A stretch of DNA of 64,000 nt from Furcasterigmium furcatum (GCA_001599815.1 BCIA01000001.1:2918934-2982933), one strand, 5' to 3'. Numbered from the stretch's first letter, positions 40,048-50,773 are shown. Translations and numbers: made by a program. The notes: generated by a model not told the origin, from the sequence alone.

Positions 40048-42729
40048 ATGGTGTCCCTCACACTCGCCGGCCTGCCGAGGGCCGCTCTCGAGGAGGCATC
40101 GCGACTCGCCAAACGCATTTACATCCCCTTAGAACCAGACAGCCCACCCGGCCTCATCGAGGCACACACAGTCGACCCGTGGGAGAAGTCGGGGAAGTAC
40201 GCTCTGGGATGGACGTACTTCGCCCTGGGGCTGATGTGTAGCGTCATCTTCGTGCGGGTCTGGCACTTCTGGCAAGACAAGATCCGACAAGCCATCTACA
40301 AGCAGCAGGTGGAACAGCATTATGAGGAGCTCTACAACGTGGATCCCGATCGGGTCCACGCCCTGCGAACAGGCCGGACGGTCCACGGCTTCTTCCCCGA
40401 AGGCGACGGACTGGGTGAGAAGCAGTTCAAGCCCAAGTCCCACATGTCGTCGGTGGTATGGTTCAACGACACCCTCGCCCTCTTCCGCTGGATCTTCTAC
40501 CGACCGATCCCCGACCTCAAGTGGAGAGGACATGTCTTCTCCTTCTCGTCCCTGGCAGTTCTGGCGGTGGGCTTCATCTCCTTCGTCTTCGTGGCCCTCT
40601 ACATCTTCCTGCTACAGCCGCTCTACTGGCAGAGCATTCGATTCGGCTCGCCACCCATGTCCATTCGCGCCGGCATGATCGCGCTGGCCCTGACGCCGTG
40701 GATCATTGCGACGAGCATGAAGGCTAACCTCCTGTCTTACATCATCGGCATCGGACCGGAACGCCTGAACGTCTTCCACCGATGGGCCGGCTATCTCTGC
40801 CTGTTCTGCTCGCTGGTCCACATGATCCCCTTCTACATTCAGCCGGTCTGGGATGACGGCGGCATGGACATCTTCCAGGCTCTCTTCGAGGGAGGCAGCG
40901 GTGTCATCTACGGAACTGGCATTGCGTGCCTCGTGCCCCTCCTGTGGCTCTGCGTCGCCTCGCTCCCGTTCATCCGGAGAATCGCATACGAGGCGTTCGT
41001 CATCCTCCACATCCCCGTGGGTATGGCCTACGTCGCCATGCTGTGGTGGCACACGAAGAACTTCCTGAATTCCTGGGACTACATCTGGGTCACCGTTGCG
41101 ATCTGGGTCTTCTGCAACATCATGCGCGTGTTCAACCTGAACTGGCTCAAGCCATGGCGGCGCCTTGCCTTCCTCGTCGGCGACGAGGCCGCCATCACGC
41201 TGCTCGCGGAGAACGCCATCAAGGTCACCATCCCGACCCAGATGCGCTGGAAGCCCGGCCAGTTTGTCTACCTCCGGATGCCTGGCATTTCCGTCTTCGA
41301 CAACCATCCGTTCACCATCTCCTCGCTCTGCAGCGAGGACTTCCCCTCCGAATACGGCGAGCAGTACAGAGACTGCGTCGTCGTCTTCAAGCCCTACGGC
41401 GGTTTCACCCGTCGCGTGCTTGAGAGCGCGATCGAGAAAGGACCTTTCCATACTTACAGGGCCTTCCTCGACGGACCCTACGGCGGCATGCGCCGCGACC
41501 TCGCCGCCTTCGATACCTGTATTCTCATCGCTGGCGGCACGGGCATCACGGCGCTCATGTCGCAGCTCCTCAACCTCATCAAGCGCATGCGTGAGGGCAA
41601 GGCCATCACAAGGAAGGTCGTGGTCGTGTGGTCCATCAAGCGCCTGGAGGCCATGGACTGGTTCCGCGAGGAGCTGCGCATCTGTCGCGAGTCGGCGCCG
41701 CCAGAGAGCGTGACTTGCAAGTTCTTCGTCACCTCGGCCATCCGCAACCGGCCGCAGGCCATCGGAGGCGGTGCTGACCGCGGCCCTCGCGCCCTGAGCC
41801 ACCAGTTCCACGACAAGCTCGACGGGTTTGTCGCAGGAATCGCGTCGAAGCGCAATTCGGCCCTGATCCAGTCCGAGGCACAGGGCGACCTGCACCGCGA
41901 GCTCGAACTCCGCGCCGAGGACGAAGACAGGATCACGGCCCTGCCGAAGCAAAAGTACCTCCAGCCTCACCTCCCGGTGTCCATGAAGGACCCGAACAGA
42001 TACTCGGCGCAGGAAGAGTCGCTCCGGCGGCTCGAGGGACGAGACGAGAGCCCCGATAAGAGGGACTCGATGTCCAAGCAGCGCGAGTTCCACTTCCCGC
42101 CCATCAACACCGCGAACCCTCCTCACTTCAACTACGCACCGCCGCAAGCATCGCCGCGGTCGCCGAGGTCACCGCGCTCTCCCGGGAAGATACGCCCCCT
42201 CAGCGAGGTGTCGGACACGGTCGGCCCGGTCCCCGACGGCACATACCCGCAGGACTGGGACGCATACCACCACGAGCGCGACGGCGTCGACGGCGAGGAC
42301 AACAACGGCGACCTCCCCGTGCGCGCGCCGGAGCTCGCGCACCTGCGGCGGCAGAAGGCCGAGAACCGCAAGTCGCAGCCGCGGCCGACGTCGATGGTCG
42401 GCCCGCCGTCCGGGTTCGACTTTGGTTTCCCCACGACGCCGACGGAGTTCCAGAAGAACCTGATGCGCTTCGCCTTCCCCGTGCCGCACATCGACGGCGG
42501 GTGGAGCGTGGAGTACGGGCGCCCGGATCTCGGGTACATGCTCAAGGAGTGGGCGACCGGCGGCGCCGACGGGCGCGGCATCCTGGGGCGCAGGACGGCG
42601 GTGTTCGTCTGCGGCCCCGCGACGATGAGGGAGGGCGTCGCGTCGACGGTGGCGAAGCTGCAGGCGGAGATCTGGGGCGACGACGAGCTGGAGGAGATCT
42701 ATCTGCATACGGAGAACTATGCTCTGTAG
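40048..42729 (+). CDS. Ferric-reductase-like transmembrane oxidoreductase with disordered insertion
   Basis: Flavocytochrome moving electrons from NADPH through FAD and two hemes across a membrane, probably to ferric iron. Single exon of 893 aa. There are several helices, starting with ALGWTYFALGLMCSVIFV. Heme-type His pairs are visible in VFHRWAGYLCLFCSLVHMI and in VILHIPVGMAYVAMLWWHTKN. The FAD motif is DNHPFTISS, the NADPH motifs LIAGGTGITALMSQL and VFVCGPATM. Between the two halves of the NADPH domain, about residues 575-800 form a polar Pro/Ser/Arg-rich stretch (ASPRSPRSPRSPG) with no fold. The enzyme then resumes at FAFPVPHIDGGWSVEYGRPD. Iron reduction for uptake is the family role; a NOX-like role is less likely because there is no EF hand or typical NOX N-terminus. 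Confidence 0.88.
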   Translation: MVSLTLAGLPRAALEEASRLAKRIYIPLEPDSPPGLIEAHTVDPWEKSGKYALGWTYFALGLMCSVIFVRVWHFWQDKIRQAIYKQQVEQHYEELYNVDPDRVHALRTGRTVHGFFPEGDGLGEKQFKPKSHMSSVVWFNDTLALFRWIFYRPIPDLKWRGHVFSFSSLAVLAVGFISFVFVALYIFLLQPLYWQSIRFGSPPMSIRAGMIALALTPWIIATSMKANLLSYIIGIGPERLNVFHRWAGYLCLFCSLVHMIPFYIQPVWDDGGMDIFQALFEGGSGVIYGTGIACLVPLLWLCVASLPFIRRIAYEAFVILHIPVGMAYVAMLWWHTKNFLNSWDYIWVTVAIWVFCNIMRVFNLNWLKPWRRLAFLVGDEAAITLLAENAIKVTIPTQMRWKPGQFVYLRMPGISVFDNHPFTISSLCSEDFPSEYGEQYRDCVVVFKPYGGFTRRVLESAIEKGPFHTYRAFLDGPYGGMRRDLAAFDTCILIAGGTGITALMSQLLNLIKRMREGKAITRKVVVVWSIKRLEAMDWFREELRICRESAPPESVTCKFFVTSAIRNRPQAIGGGADRGPRALSHQFHDKLDGFVAGIASKRNSALIQSEAQGDLHRELELRAEDEDRITALPKQKYLQPHLPVSMKDPNRYSAQEESLRRLEGRDESPDKRDSMSKQREFHFPPINTANPPHFNYAPPQASPRSPRSPRSPGKIRPLSEVSDTVGPVPDGTYPQDWDAYHHERDGVDGEDNNGDLPVRAPELAHLRRQKAENRKSQPRPTSMVGPPSGFDFGFPTTPTEFQKNLMRFAFPVPHIDGGWSVEYGRPDLGYMLKEWATGGADGRGILGRRTAVFVCGPATMREGVASTVAKLQAEIWGDDELEEIYLHTENYAL

Positions 42730-43096
42730 ACGGTGGGTCTTTAGACCACCCACTCACTCTCTTTGGGGAGGCATGTATTTGTAGGGGGACGCACATCAGA
42801 CGACGGGAGACAAGCTGAGGACGACAGGGCGTTGGGGTTTATGATATACCATGATGAGCGATCATTGCGGAGCGGGAAGGGGTTGAGCCAGGTACTGGCG
42901 ATTCACTCATGACGAGTCTTGCATCTCATACTTAATTCAGCATCTTACACGATAAGCCGATCTCAAGGCATACTCTTTACCAACGTGATTCATGTTTACG
43001 TTCAGCTAGCTATGTGCAGCGCGGTACATGCGTTCGTTTCTCATACGACAATACGACATTCTTTTCCCATTAATCCAACGTCGCATCACTGACCCC
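42730..43096. other. Convergent intergenic region
   Basis: 367 bp between the reductase stop and the stop of the choice-of-anchor-B-like gene. No gene seen. Confidence 0.5.
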
Positions 43097-44984
43097 TTAC
43101 GGGTTCTCGATGGTGGGCAGGCATGCGCAGGCGCTGCTGACGCGCGAGACGACGTCGCCCGTGCAGGCGTCGGCGGCGTACTTGGGCACGGCGGTGGGCT
43201 CGGTGACGGGGTTGCGGGTGAAGGTGGCGCAGAACTCCTGGGACTCCTCGAGGCGGCCGTCGATGTGCGAGGCGCGCAGGGCGCGCAGGCAGTTGTTGGC
43301 GTTGCAGGTGGGAGGGGGAGGGCACTCGAGCGAGGTGGGCTTGACGATGAAGGCGCCGCGCTCGATGGTGTTGATGAAGTGGTAGCCGGAGGGGAACCAG
43401 CCGTAGGACGACCAGGAGCCGACGAACTCGACGATGCCGCCGCCGGGGAGGTTGTCGTCCTCGGGGTAGATGTCGAAGTAGCCGGCCTCGCAGATGCCGG
43501 AGCCGGTCGGGTCCTCGGGGCCGAGGGTCGAGACGTCGAGGAGGGAGTAGCCGCGGCCGTAGTTGGACTGGAAGGCGATGCCGTCACGGATGTAGATGTT
43601 GTGGTCGATGGAACGGTGATTGTACTTGTAGATGCCGGTCTGCTTGGGGTTCTCGAGGTCGCGGATGTCCCAGACGTAGACGACGGGGAAGCCGTCGCTG
43701 GCCGGGCCGGCGCGGAAGCGCTCGTCACGCTCGTCGTTCATCAGGAGGAACTGCTGGTTGTTGACGTCGTCAACCCAGCCTGAGAGGTTAGTAACTCGTG
43801 TTCAGTGTGGGCAACTCCTGTCAGCCCGTGGACTTACCTTGGTGAGTGTAGTTCACGCCGAAGTAGGACGTGCGAGAGATGATGTTGGTGACGTTGGACT
43901 TGTCAGTGACGTCGTAGATGGTGAGGGAGTCCTCGTTGTAGCCGTAGCAGATGTCCTTGCCGTCGTAACGTGAGTCAGGGCCCCTGTAGACGAGGCAGTG
44001 GGCGTCGTGGACGTCTAGCGAGCATGTTAGAACGGTGATCAGAGTAGTACTTGGCAAGCCAACTTACATCCGTCGCCGGCAGCACAGCCCAGGCGGGTAG
44101 GGTTGGAGACATCGGAGATGTCGAAGTAGATGAGGCCAGAGCGGCAGTCATCATCGCGGGGCTGGGAGCCAACGGCGACCATGTAGTCCTTCTCCTCGTT
44201 CACAACGACGTTGTGGCTGCGGCCGCCGCTGGGCAGTTCGTTGGTGTAGCCGGCGAGGTCGTCGAGGGCGTCATAGATGACCACCTCGCTGTCCTCGGGG
44301 ATCTCGAGCAGCTTGTTCATGTCGAAGATCTGAATACCGTGGTTGGCGGCCTCGGATCCGATGACCATGTAGTGCTTGTATCCGCGGATCTCACGCCAGT
44401 CGGAGGGAGTAGAGACCTGGGGAAGACGGGCGAGGACCTTGAGCTTGCCCTCGCTGGTGATCTCGGCGAAGGTGGTGCCGTCCTCCTGGCCGATGGCGAT
44501 GAACTCGCGGCCATCCAGCACCGCGCCCCAGGAGCTGGATCCGGCACCGGTAGAGCCCATGTCGCCGTGGGAGAGGAAGTGGTAGAGGTCCATCTGGATG
44601 GAATCAGCACGAAGACTTATTCACCAACGGAACAAGACGTGACTTACGTTCTGGCAGGAGAAGGTGTTGTTGCGGTCGCCAGGGATGGCCTCGGCCCAGC
44701 CATTGACACACTTGGTGTATCCCAGCTCGGGATACTGGGCGCTGTTGCGGACGCCGGTCTCGCGCTCCTCCTTCCAGAGTTCCTGGAGGTATCGTCAGCC
44801 ATTGGCCTCGTATATTGCTCCCAACAGGGTTTCATACCATCTTGTGCTGCATGATCTCGTTGTGGACGATGCCGGAGTCGTAGAGCTCCTTGGCCCTGAC
44901 CTCATCCACGGCCATCTCCTTGCCAACCGCCATGCCGGCGAGGAGGCCGAGGGACGCGCCCCAGCGCAGCATAGACTGGACCAT
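43097..44984 (-). CDS. Secreted choice-of-anchor-B-like / LVIVD-type repeat protein
   Basis: Predicted extracellular beta-propeller of 555 aa. Five exons keep frame: 44984-44838, 44782-44648, 44593-44068, 44014-43838 and 43779-43097. A signal peptide (SMLRWGASLGLLAGMAVG) is followed by EMAVDEVRAKELYDSG. The body repeats blades built on a 'D-x-x-N-P/S-x-x-x-x-x' pattern: YFDISDVSNPTRLG, TIYDVTDKSNVTNI, VWDIRDLENPKQTG, SLLDVSTLGPEDPTG. Between them lie His/Asp-rich turns such as YVHDAHCLVYRGPDSRYDG and GRSHNVVVNEEKDY. The layout resembles the choice-of-anchor B family, in fungi often annotated 'regulatory P domain-containing'; this is recollection. The C-terminal tail has paired cysteines (CPPPPTCNANNC, SACACLP). 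Biochemical role unknown. A TATATAAT lies about 110 bp upstream. Confidence 0.85.
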
Positions 44985-45887
44985 TTTGTGGGGTTTCGGT
45001 TTGGGGGGGTAAACGTGAGCTTCTGCTGTACAGACGACACTGGGAAGCAACCAGAGAGAAAAAGAGCCGGTCGGGAGGACGGATCGGCAAAGCTATTATA
45101 TACCGTCCTCCTCAGGGGCAAGCTGCATCATCGCCCCTCACCAGCTTCCCGGCTTGACGACCGCCTCAACCCCTCACCCCTCAAGGTTCGCCTGGGAGGC
45201 GATACGGGCATGCAATGTCTCATTGAACCGCGGGGAGGGCGCGGTGGACTCGAGGTCAAGGAGCAACATCTCGAAGAGGTAGGTGATCCTGCGCATTCCA
45301 CTGACCGATGATGACCATCTCCAACCGCCCCGGAGTCTAAGCCGCTCGGCCCCTGAGCCCAGGGGGTGATTGGCCCTGGAACACGGGTGATCGGCGCGGC
45401 TCGGCCCAGAAGCGGCAGGTCACGATTCGGGGAAACGTTGGGCGTGTCTTGGCCAGCAGAAGCGCCCCCTTGGCGCCCCCATTGCCGGTGACTTTTGTCG
45501 ATGGCCGGTTGGACCTTGATAGTTCCCTCCGTCATATCCTTGACCGTCCGGGAAGGAGGCCGTCGCATGAACGCTTCTTATCGAAAGCCGTCTCCGTGGA
45601 GTACCGGAATACGAAGCGGGCAACTAAGCAGCCCAGGCGGCCCATGTGATGGTGGATGGATGAAAGGAGAAAAGGGAGAACAACCACCCACAGGGCTAAA
45701 GTATTCACCCTTGCGAGTTTGTCAAGAGCAGCAGTGCCCCTAGTTCCAACGCGCGACTAATACGAGTGAGTGCAATAGGTACTATGTACGTATGGAAGAG
45801 TCAGGTACTAGCGGGAGCAAAGAGGCCCTCCTCGCCTCAGGCATACACAAACTTTCACCCGCCAGTCAACGCAGAGACCGGCTGGTC
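44985..45887. other. Intergenic with promoter of the propeller gene
   Basis: 903 bp between two minus-strand genes. A TATA box (reverse strand) is at 45095-45102. No gene supported. Confidence 0.5.
45095..45102 (-). promoter_or_regulatory. TATA box
   Basis: TATATAAT on the minus strand, about 110 bp upstream of the ATG at 44984. A good match in sequence and spacing for a fungal core promoter. Confidence 0.5.
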
Positions 45888-48800
45888 TCAGGCGAGCTCC
45901 TCCTCGGCCTCCTCGGCCCTTGCGACAATGACATCCCGCTCCTCGGCGGTATACACACCGGCCTCGACGAACGCCTCCGCAGTGGACGTCACAGCCTCGA
46001 CGAACGCGGTGTGCGAGTCGAAAGGCGCTTGGTCCCAGACCACGTCGAGGAACGTCGGCCCGTCCGTGCCCGGCGACGGGATCCCCGCCACCGGGACGTC
46101 GTAGACGGGCAGGCCATCGTTGCGCTTGCGGTTCGGAACCCCCGTGTCGATGGACCCGAAGACCACGTCCGGCTCGACGCGCCGGAAGTACGACGAGACG
46201 GCCTGGGTGTCGCTGATGTAGTACGGCCGCACTGTCAGGCCGCCGGGGGCGCGGAAGATCGGGTCGCCACGCGGCGTGGTCTCGGCCAGCGTGATGGCCG
46301 CCCGCGCGTAGTCGCCGTCCAGCTTCAGGTGGCGGTAGAGCGACAGCTGCCAGAAGCTGCCGCTGCCGCCGGGCGGCGACCCAAGGGTCTGGAGGAGGAC
46401 GGGCCCCCACATGATGGCCTGGGTATCCGGCCTGTCCAGGGCCCTCTCGACGCGGATGGTGAAGGGCATGCGCACCTGGATCACGTCGCCCGCCTGCCAG
46501 GTCCGCCGCAGGGTCAGGTACCTGCCGGTGCCGGGCCCGACGTCCGCGCCGCAGGACTGCGCCTTGCCGTTGACGGTGACCTCGAAGCCCTTGCGGACCC
46601 AGGCCGGCACGCGCAGCTTGATGTCCAGCGGGCCCTGTCCGTCGACGATGGTGAAGTTGGCCGTGTCCCCGCGCGGGAATGACGTCTCCTGCCTGACCGT
46701 GAAGCCCGTCTCGGCCCACGTCAGCGTGGACGGGATGTACAGGTTGACCCAGAGCGCTGAGGCGTCGGCCGAGCGCATATACACGGTCTCCTGGTACTTG
46801 GTGTGGCTCTCGAGCCCGGTGCCGCCGCAGCACGTGCCGGTGTTGCCGTAGGAGCGCCGCGAGCCGGGGGTCAGGGGCTGGAAGTAGGTGACCAGCGGGT
46901 CGGTGCGGCTGTCGGCGTCCGACCGGGACCCGGCGATCATGTTGAACAGGCCGCGCTCGTAGTCGTCCATGTACTGCGCGTCGTGCTCGTGCATGAACAG
47001 GTTGCGGGCCAGCTTGAGCATGTTGTACGCGGTGCACGTCTCCGCGCCGCCGTCGGCGATGGCGTTGGCGATGTTGCCGCGGTTCTGGAACAGCTCCGTG
47101 TTGGAGTTTGAGCCGGGATAGTTGCCGCCGGTGCCGCCGCTGGCGAACTCGCGGTGCGGCACCACCCAGCCGTAGAAGTTCCTGGCCGCGTCGAGGTAGT
47201 CCCGGTCCCAGCTGTGCTCGTACACCCTCAGGTAGCCGACGAACTGCGGGACGTGCGAGTTGGCGTGCAGCCGGTCCGGCCGGCGCGGCCCCGGGTTGTC
47301 CTCCGGCATGACGACCAGGATGTCCCGGTCCTCCACGGACGCACCGAACAGCGACGCGCGGTTGTCCAGGAGCTTGGCCGTCTCCAGGTGCCGGGCATCG
47401 CCGGTCAGCTCGTAGATCTCGGGGAACACCTCGTTGGCGCCACCGGACTCGCCGGCGATGTATAAGTCCCACATGGAGTTGAGCTCGGCCCGGGTCAGGT
47501 TCCCAGCGTAGTCGGGGTGGTTCTTGTCGCCGACGGTCAGCGCGAGATGCGCCCACTCGGCCATCTTGGCTACCACCTCGAGGGCCTGCGAGTTGTTGGT
47601 GTTGTAATACGCGTCCAGAAGGCCGCGCATGATCTTGTGCTGCGTGTACCAGGGCGCCCAGGTGTTCGTCTGGCGGTCGCCTCCGTAGACCGCCCAACGA
47701 GGGGGGCCGAGCCGGAGCACCGTATCCTCCGGCAGCGCACCTAGGTAGCCCGGGTGCGTCGGGACCCAGTTGGCACCGCCGCCGCCGCCGGACTCTCCGA
47801 CGATCCCGGCATCCCGCCCGCTCGGTGAGGCGTCTTCCACGGTGGTGCCGCCCTCCTCGTCGAACCGATACCAGGCGATGTTGCCCCCGCCGGTCGAGCC
47901 ACCCGCCGAGGTCTGCATCGACTCGATCTCGTCCGCGCCCAGAGCGCGGTCGAAGACGTGGAACTCGTCGACGGCGGCCTGCAGCAGCGCGTCACCGTAC
48001 TGCGAGCGTCCGATCCACCTGTTGCCAGGGTTGTCGAGGTCGGAGGCGTCCAGCGACATGTCTGTGTTCGTGCCAGACACCTCGCCGTTGATGTACAGCG
48101 TCCCGGTTCCGCCGGCGAGAGTCACCGCAATGTGCACCCACTCGTCGGTAGGGAGCGCCGCATCGCCGTTGATCTGCTGTTCCCCTCCGGCGCCGCTGGT
48201 GGTGATGGCGAACCGTGGCACGTTGCCGCCGGCGCCGGCGCGCGGAGTGAGGAACATGTACGTCGTGGTGTCGTGGCCGAAGTCGAAGAGGCGGCTCCAG
48301 GTCTGGGTGGACGCCAAGTTCAACCAGGCGGCGATTGTGAAGTCGTTCACCTGGTTGATGGCCTCCTGCGGGAGGTTCACGTACTGGGCCGGCCCTTCGC
48401 CGTCCAGCCGCAGCGCCGAGTCGAATTTTCCGGGTATGCGGCCGATCTCCTCTTCCTCGTCCTCTTCGTCTTCCTCGTCTCCTCCGCCGCCGTTACCGTT
48501 GTCGTCCATGCGGGCGGTAATGGCTTCCTGGCAGGCGGCCAGCTCGCTCACCATCAGGTCAAGCTTTGTCTTGAAAATATCCTCGTCCCCGTCGGCATAT
48601 GCCTGGGACAGGGCTGTCATGAAGTGGCCTGCCCAGTGGCCGCTGAGCAGTCCGCCGTCCTCCCACCCGCCGGGCAAGGGAAGGCCGTCCGGGTTGGGGC
48701 GGCCGGCCTCGTTATTGAAGAGGATGAGAAAGCGCCGCTCGTCAAACTCCCGGAGAAATTGCTTCATCCGGTCACGCTTCTCCTGCAGCAGGCCGCCCCC

Positions 48801-49001
48801 GAGCCGGACCTGATCGAGGCGGAACGGCCGCACCGGAGCGGAGCCCCCCGGGCCCGGGTCCGGCGGCACAGTCGCCGAGTCGGAGTCGCCCGTGGCAGCC
48901 GCCGCCGCAGTGGCGCCACTGCCAACCAACGCCACAGCCCCGGCAGCGAGGAGCCGTAGGAGCCGGCGCGGGCCGAACCAACCATTGTTTTGGGCGGGCA
49001 T
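45888..49001 (-). CDS. GH127-type beta-L-arabinofuranosidase with inserted LamG domain, bacterial-like
   Basis: Large secreted glycosidase of 1037 aa, predicted to release beta-L-arabinofuranose, coded by one intronless 3.1 kb exon. The N-terminus (FGPRRLLRLLAAGAVALVGSG) looks like a bacterial-style export signal. The catalytic DUF1680/GH127 domain opens with FRLDQVRLGGGLLQEKRDRM and GGWEDGGLLSGHWAGHFMTAL. It is split by a LamG/concanavalin-like domain at about residues 190-360 (FDSALRLDG to FDRALGADEIE) and resumes at VPTHPGYLGALPEDTV. The GH127 zinc-cysteine centre is intact: GGAETCTAYNMLK carries Glu654 and Cys656, and GTCCGGTG carries Cys724 and Cys725. An acidic linker (DEEDEEDEEEE) precedes the LamG part. 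Codon use is strongly GC3-biased. The domain order matches what I recall from Streptomyces-like bacteria, suggesting transfer. Confidence 0.9.
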   Translation of the reverse strand: MPAQNNGWFGPRRLLRLLAAGAVALVGSGATAAAAATGDSDSATVPPDPGPGGSAPVRPFRLDQVRLGGGLLQEKRDRMKQFLREFDERRFLILFNNEAGRPNPDGLPLPGGWEDGGLLSGHWAGHFMTALSQAYADGDEDIFKTKLDLMVSELAACQEAITARMDDNGNGGGGDEEDEEDEEEEIGRIPGKFDSALRLDGEGPAQYVNLPQEAINQVNDFTIAAWLNLASTQTWSRLFDFGHDTTTYMFLTPRAGAGGNVPRFAITTSGAGGEQQINGDAALPTDEWVHIAVTLAGGTGTLYINGEVSGTNTDMSLDASDLDNPGNRWIGRSQYGDALLQAAVDEFHVFDRALGADEIESMQTSAGGSTGGGNIAWYRFDEEGGTTVEDASPSGRDAGIVGESGGGGGANWVPTHPGYLGALPEDTVLRLGPPRWAVYGGDRQTNTWAPWYTQHKIMRGLLDAYYNTNNSQALEVVAKMAEWAHLALTVGDKNHPDYAGNLTRAELNSMWDLYIAGESGGANEVFPEIYELTGDARHLETAKLLDNRASLFGASVEDRDILVVMPEDNPGPRRPDRLHANSHVPQFVGYLRVYEHSWDRDYLDAARNFYGWVVPHREFASGGTGGNYPGSNSNTELFQNRGNIANAIADGGAETCTAYNMLKLARNLFMHEHDAQYMDDYERGLFNMIAGSRSDADSRTDPLVTYFQPLTPGSRRSYGNTGTCCGGTGLESHTKYQETVYMRSADASALWVNLYIPSTLTWAETGFTVRQETSFPRGDTANFTIVDGQGPLDIKLRVPAWVRKGFEVTVNGKAQSCGADVGPGTGRYLTLRRTWQAGDVIQVRMPFTIRVERALDRPDTQAIMWGPVLLQTLGSPPGGSGSFWQLSLYRHLKLDGDYARAAITLAETTPRGDPIFRAPGGLTVRPYYISDTQAVSSYFRRVEPDVVFGSIDTGVPNRKRNDGLPVYDVPVAGIPSPGTDGPTFLDVVWDQAPFDSHTAFVEAVTSTAEAFVEAGVYTAEERDVIVARAEEAEEELA

Positions 49002-49370
49002 GCTACCCTAGGTAAGGTCCTGGTCGGCACCACAGTGTCAGCGATTCCATGGCTGGCTTCCTGCAGGGATGGCCGGCCCAAGTTAAGTACCTACTGCTAG
49101 TTGTAGCTGTTGGCTGCGGGAGTCTTCAAGAGTCCTTTTGTCGATGCAGTGCTACTGAAATGCTCATGACATCTCGACGCAACGGGCCTCCTTTATACTG
49201 ACCGCTCGAGTCTACCTGTGGCCCCGATCAAGATCCCATTACTTCATAGTCACAAGATCCTACTGGTGCGCATGCTACACATGTCTGGTAGGATCCTTGA
49301 GATTCAACACCTTCCCCATGGATACAAAGCACTCGGGGTATGTGAGGGGGTTCCCGCGGCTCGCGGGCTG

Positions 49371-49434
49371 TTCTCAACGGCCCCGGGAGTAGTTCCCACG
49401 ACCCCGCGAGTAGCTCTCACGACCCCGTGGGGAA
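49371..49434 (+). repeat. Degenerate 21-22 bp tandem repeat, three units
   Basis: Units at 49371-49392, 49393-49413 and 49414-49434 share a CACGACCCCG core (first unit CAACGGCCCCG) and GAGTAG ends. The period is close to 21, so both strands show seven-residue repeats in an open frame (for example GVVGTTP on the minus strand). No gene around it is convincing; it may be a minisatellite. Confidence 0.5.
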
Positions 49435-50764
49435 TCTTCTGCGGGCGGATTGGTGCGCATGGACATCTGAAGTCACCCGGCACTTTAACCGCTCGTAATA
49501 CATATGCGGAATCAAAAGTACCATTCAGAGCATACGACATGTCGATAATATGGCGACACCCTCAAGTCACTTGGTACTAGAGTACTACGTAATGTCCCTG
49601 AGCCTGCTTTAGCACGAGCCCAAGGGGATCGATAATGAAATAAAACACCGAATGCCGAGACGGACGCAGCACCAAAGGATCACCCAACCCTGCCAGAGGC
49701 CATTCTACATTTCCTCGGCCTCCGCGGTCCACTTGGACCGATTCAAGTATTCAGGGACCGCTCTAGTGGCAGCAAGGGCGGCTGAATTCAGCCATCCGTG
49801 CATGCTCCCGCCAGCGTCCATTTCAACATAAACCTTTCACCCAGGTGACTTCAGACCGCTGCTCAAAAGTCAAGTATAGACTGGTAGGCCGGAACTAAAC
49901 TGCATGTTTAACGTTTAGTGGACATTACTCAGGCAAAGACACTTGGCGATATCAGAGGTCGGATCATACTCTTCCCACTATCCGACAAGAGAAGCTTCAG
50001 AACCCGAGACCTCGAGGCTGGCTGAGAGACGGCTCAAGAGACGAAGCGGTGCCCGATATGTCATGACGGCGACGATGTTTGGGACATTCTCGCTCTGTGC
50101 TAACGAATACTAGACGTAAATTGATATTGAGGAGGGATATGCCCGGTCGACTACAGCAAGGGTAATGATTGACGAGTTCAGTCGGACAATTAGTTGCTTT
50201 TCTATAATCCGTGTCACACGCAACAGTTGAAGAAAACAGCTATATCGAAGGAGAAACATAGAAGGCTCAGCATATCAGACTATAAATGTCGCCAAGAAGC
50301 CGGACGGCGATAGCGGCAACGGCTCTTTGACCCCTTTCTAACGACAACGGAATACCACCGAGCCCCACGGAGACGATGCCACATCTGGAAGGGGCTTTGC
50401 TGAAACAACAAGGATATTGAGTCGTGCTCAAGCCACTGGGGAGCATTCTCTTGGACGCATAAATGAATAGATTAGATCGAGTCAGTCGGCAGATCCGGCA
50501 GATCCAGCAAGGCGTAGCGCTCTCCACGGCTCTCTTTCTGTACGCTGTATGATGGACGAACACGCGGCCCACGCTCAGTGCCAATGCTTCGAGGAAGCGC
50601 CCCCTGTCAATTAAGGGTGCGGCGATGCCGGCCAACACACTGTCCGTTAGCCAGTGAGCATGCATTCCATGACTACGTGGGCCGACTCTTGGCTTTATGG
50701 CAGGCACCGCGCCTTCCGTGATGTTAATCTTGGCAGATGATAGCATGAGAGGGTATCGCCGTGG

Positions 50765-50773
50765 TATAAGAGG
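50765..50773 (+). promoter_or_regulatory. TATA box
   Basis: TATAAGAGG, about 150 bp before the ATG at 50923. It is the same sequence as the TATA box before the SDR-like gene at 12669. Confidence 0.4.

Noticed and set aside
40612..42147. 511-codon minus-strand frame
   Set aside because: Antisense to the reductase; no start context or domain.
45792..46682. Long plus-strand open frame antisense to the GH127 gene
   Set aside because: It is a by-product of high GC3 in the GH127 frame; no domain, start context or splice logic.
45808..47697. 629-codon minus-strand frame overlapping GH127 in another phase
   Set aside because: Arg/Gly/Ala-rich shadow of the GH127 gene; the other phase has clear domains and catalytic motifs.
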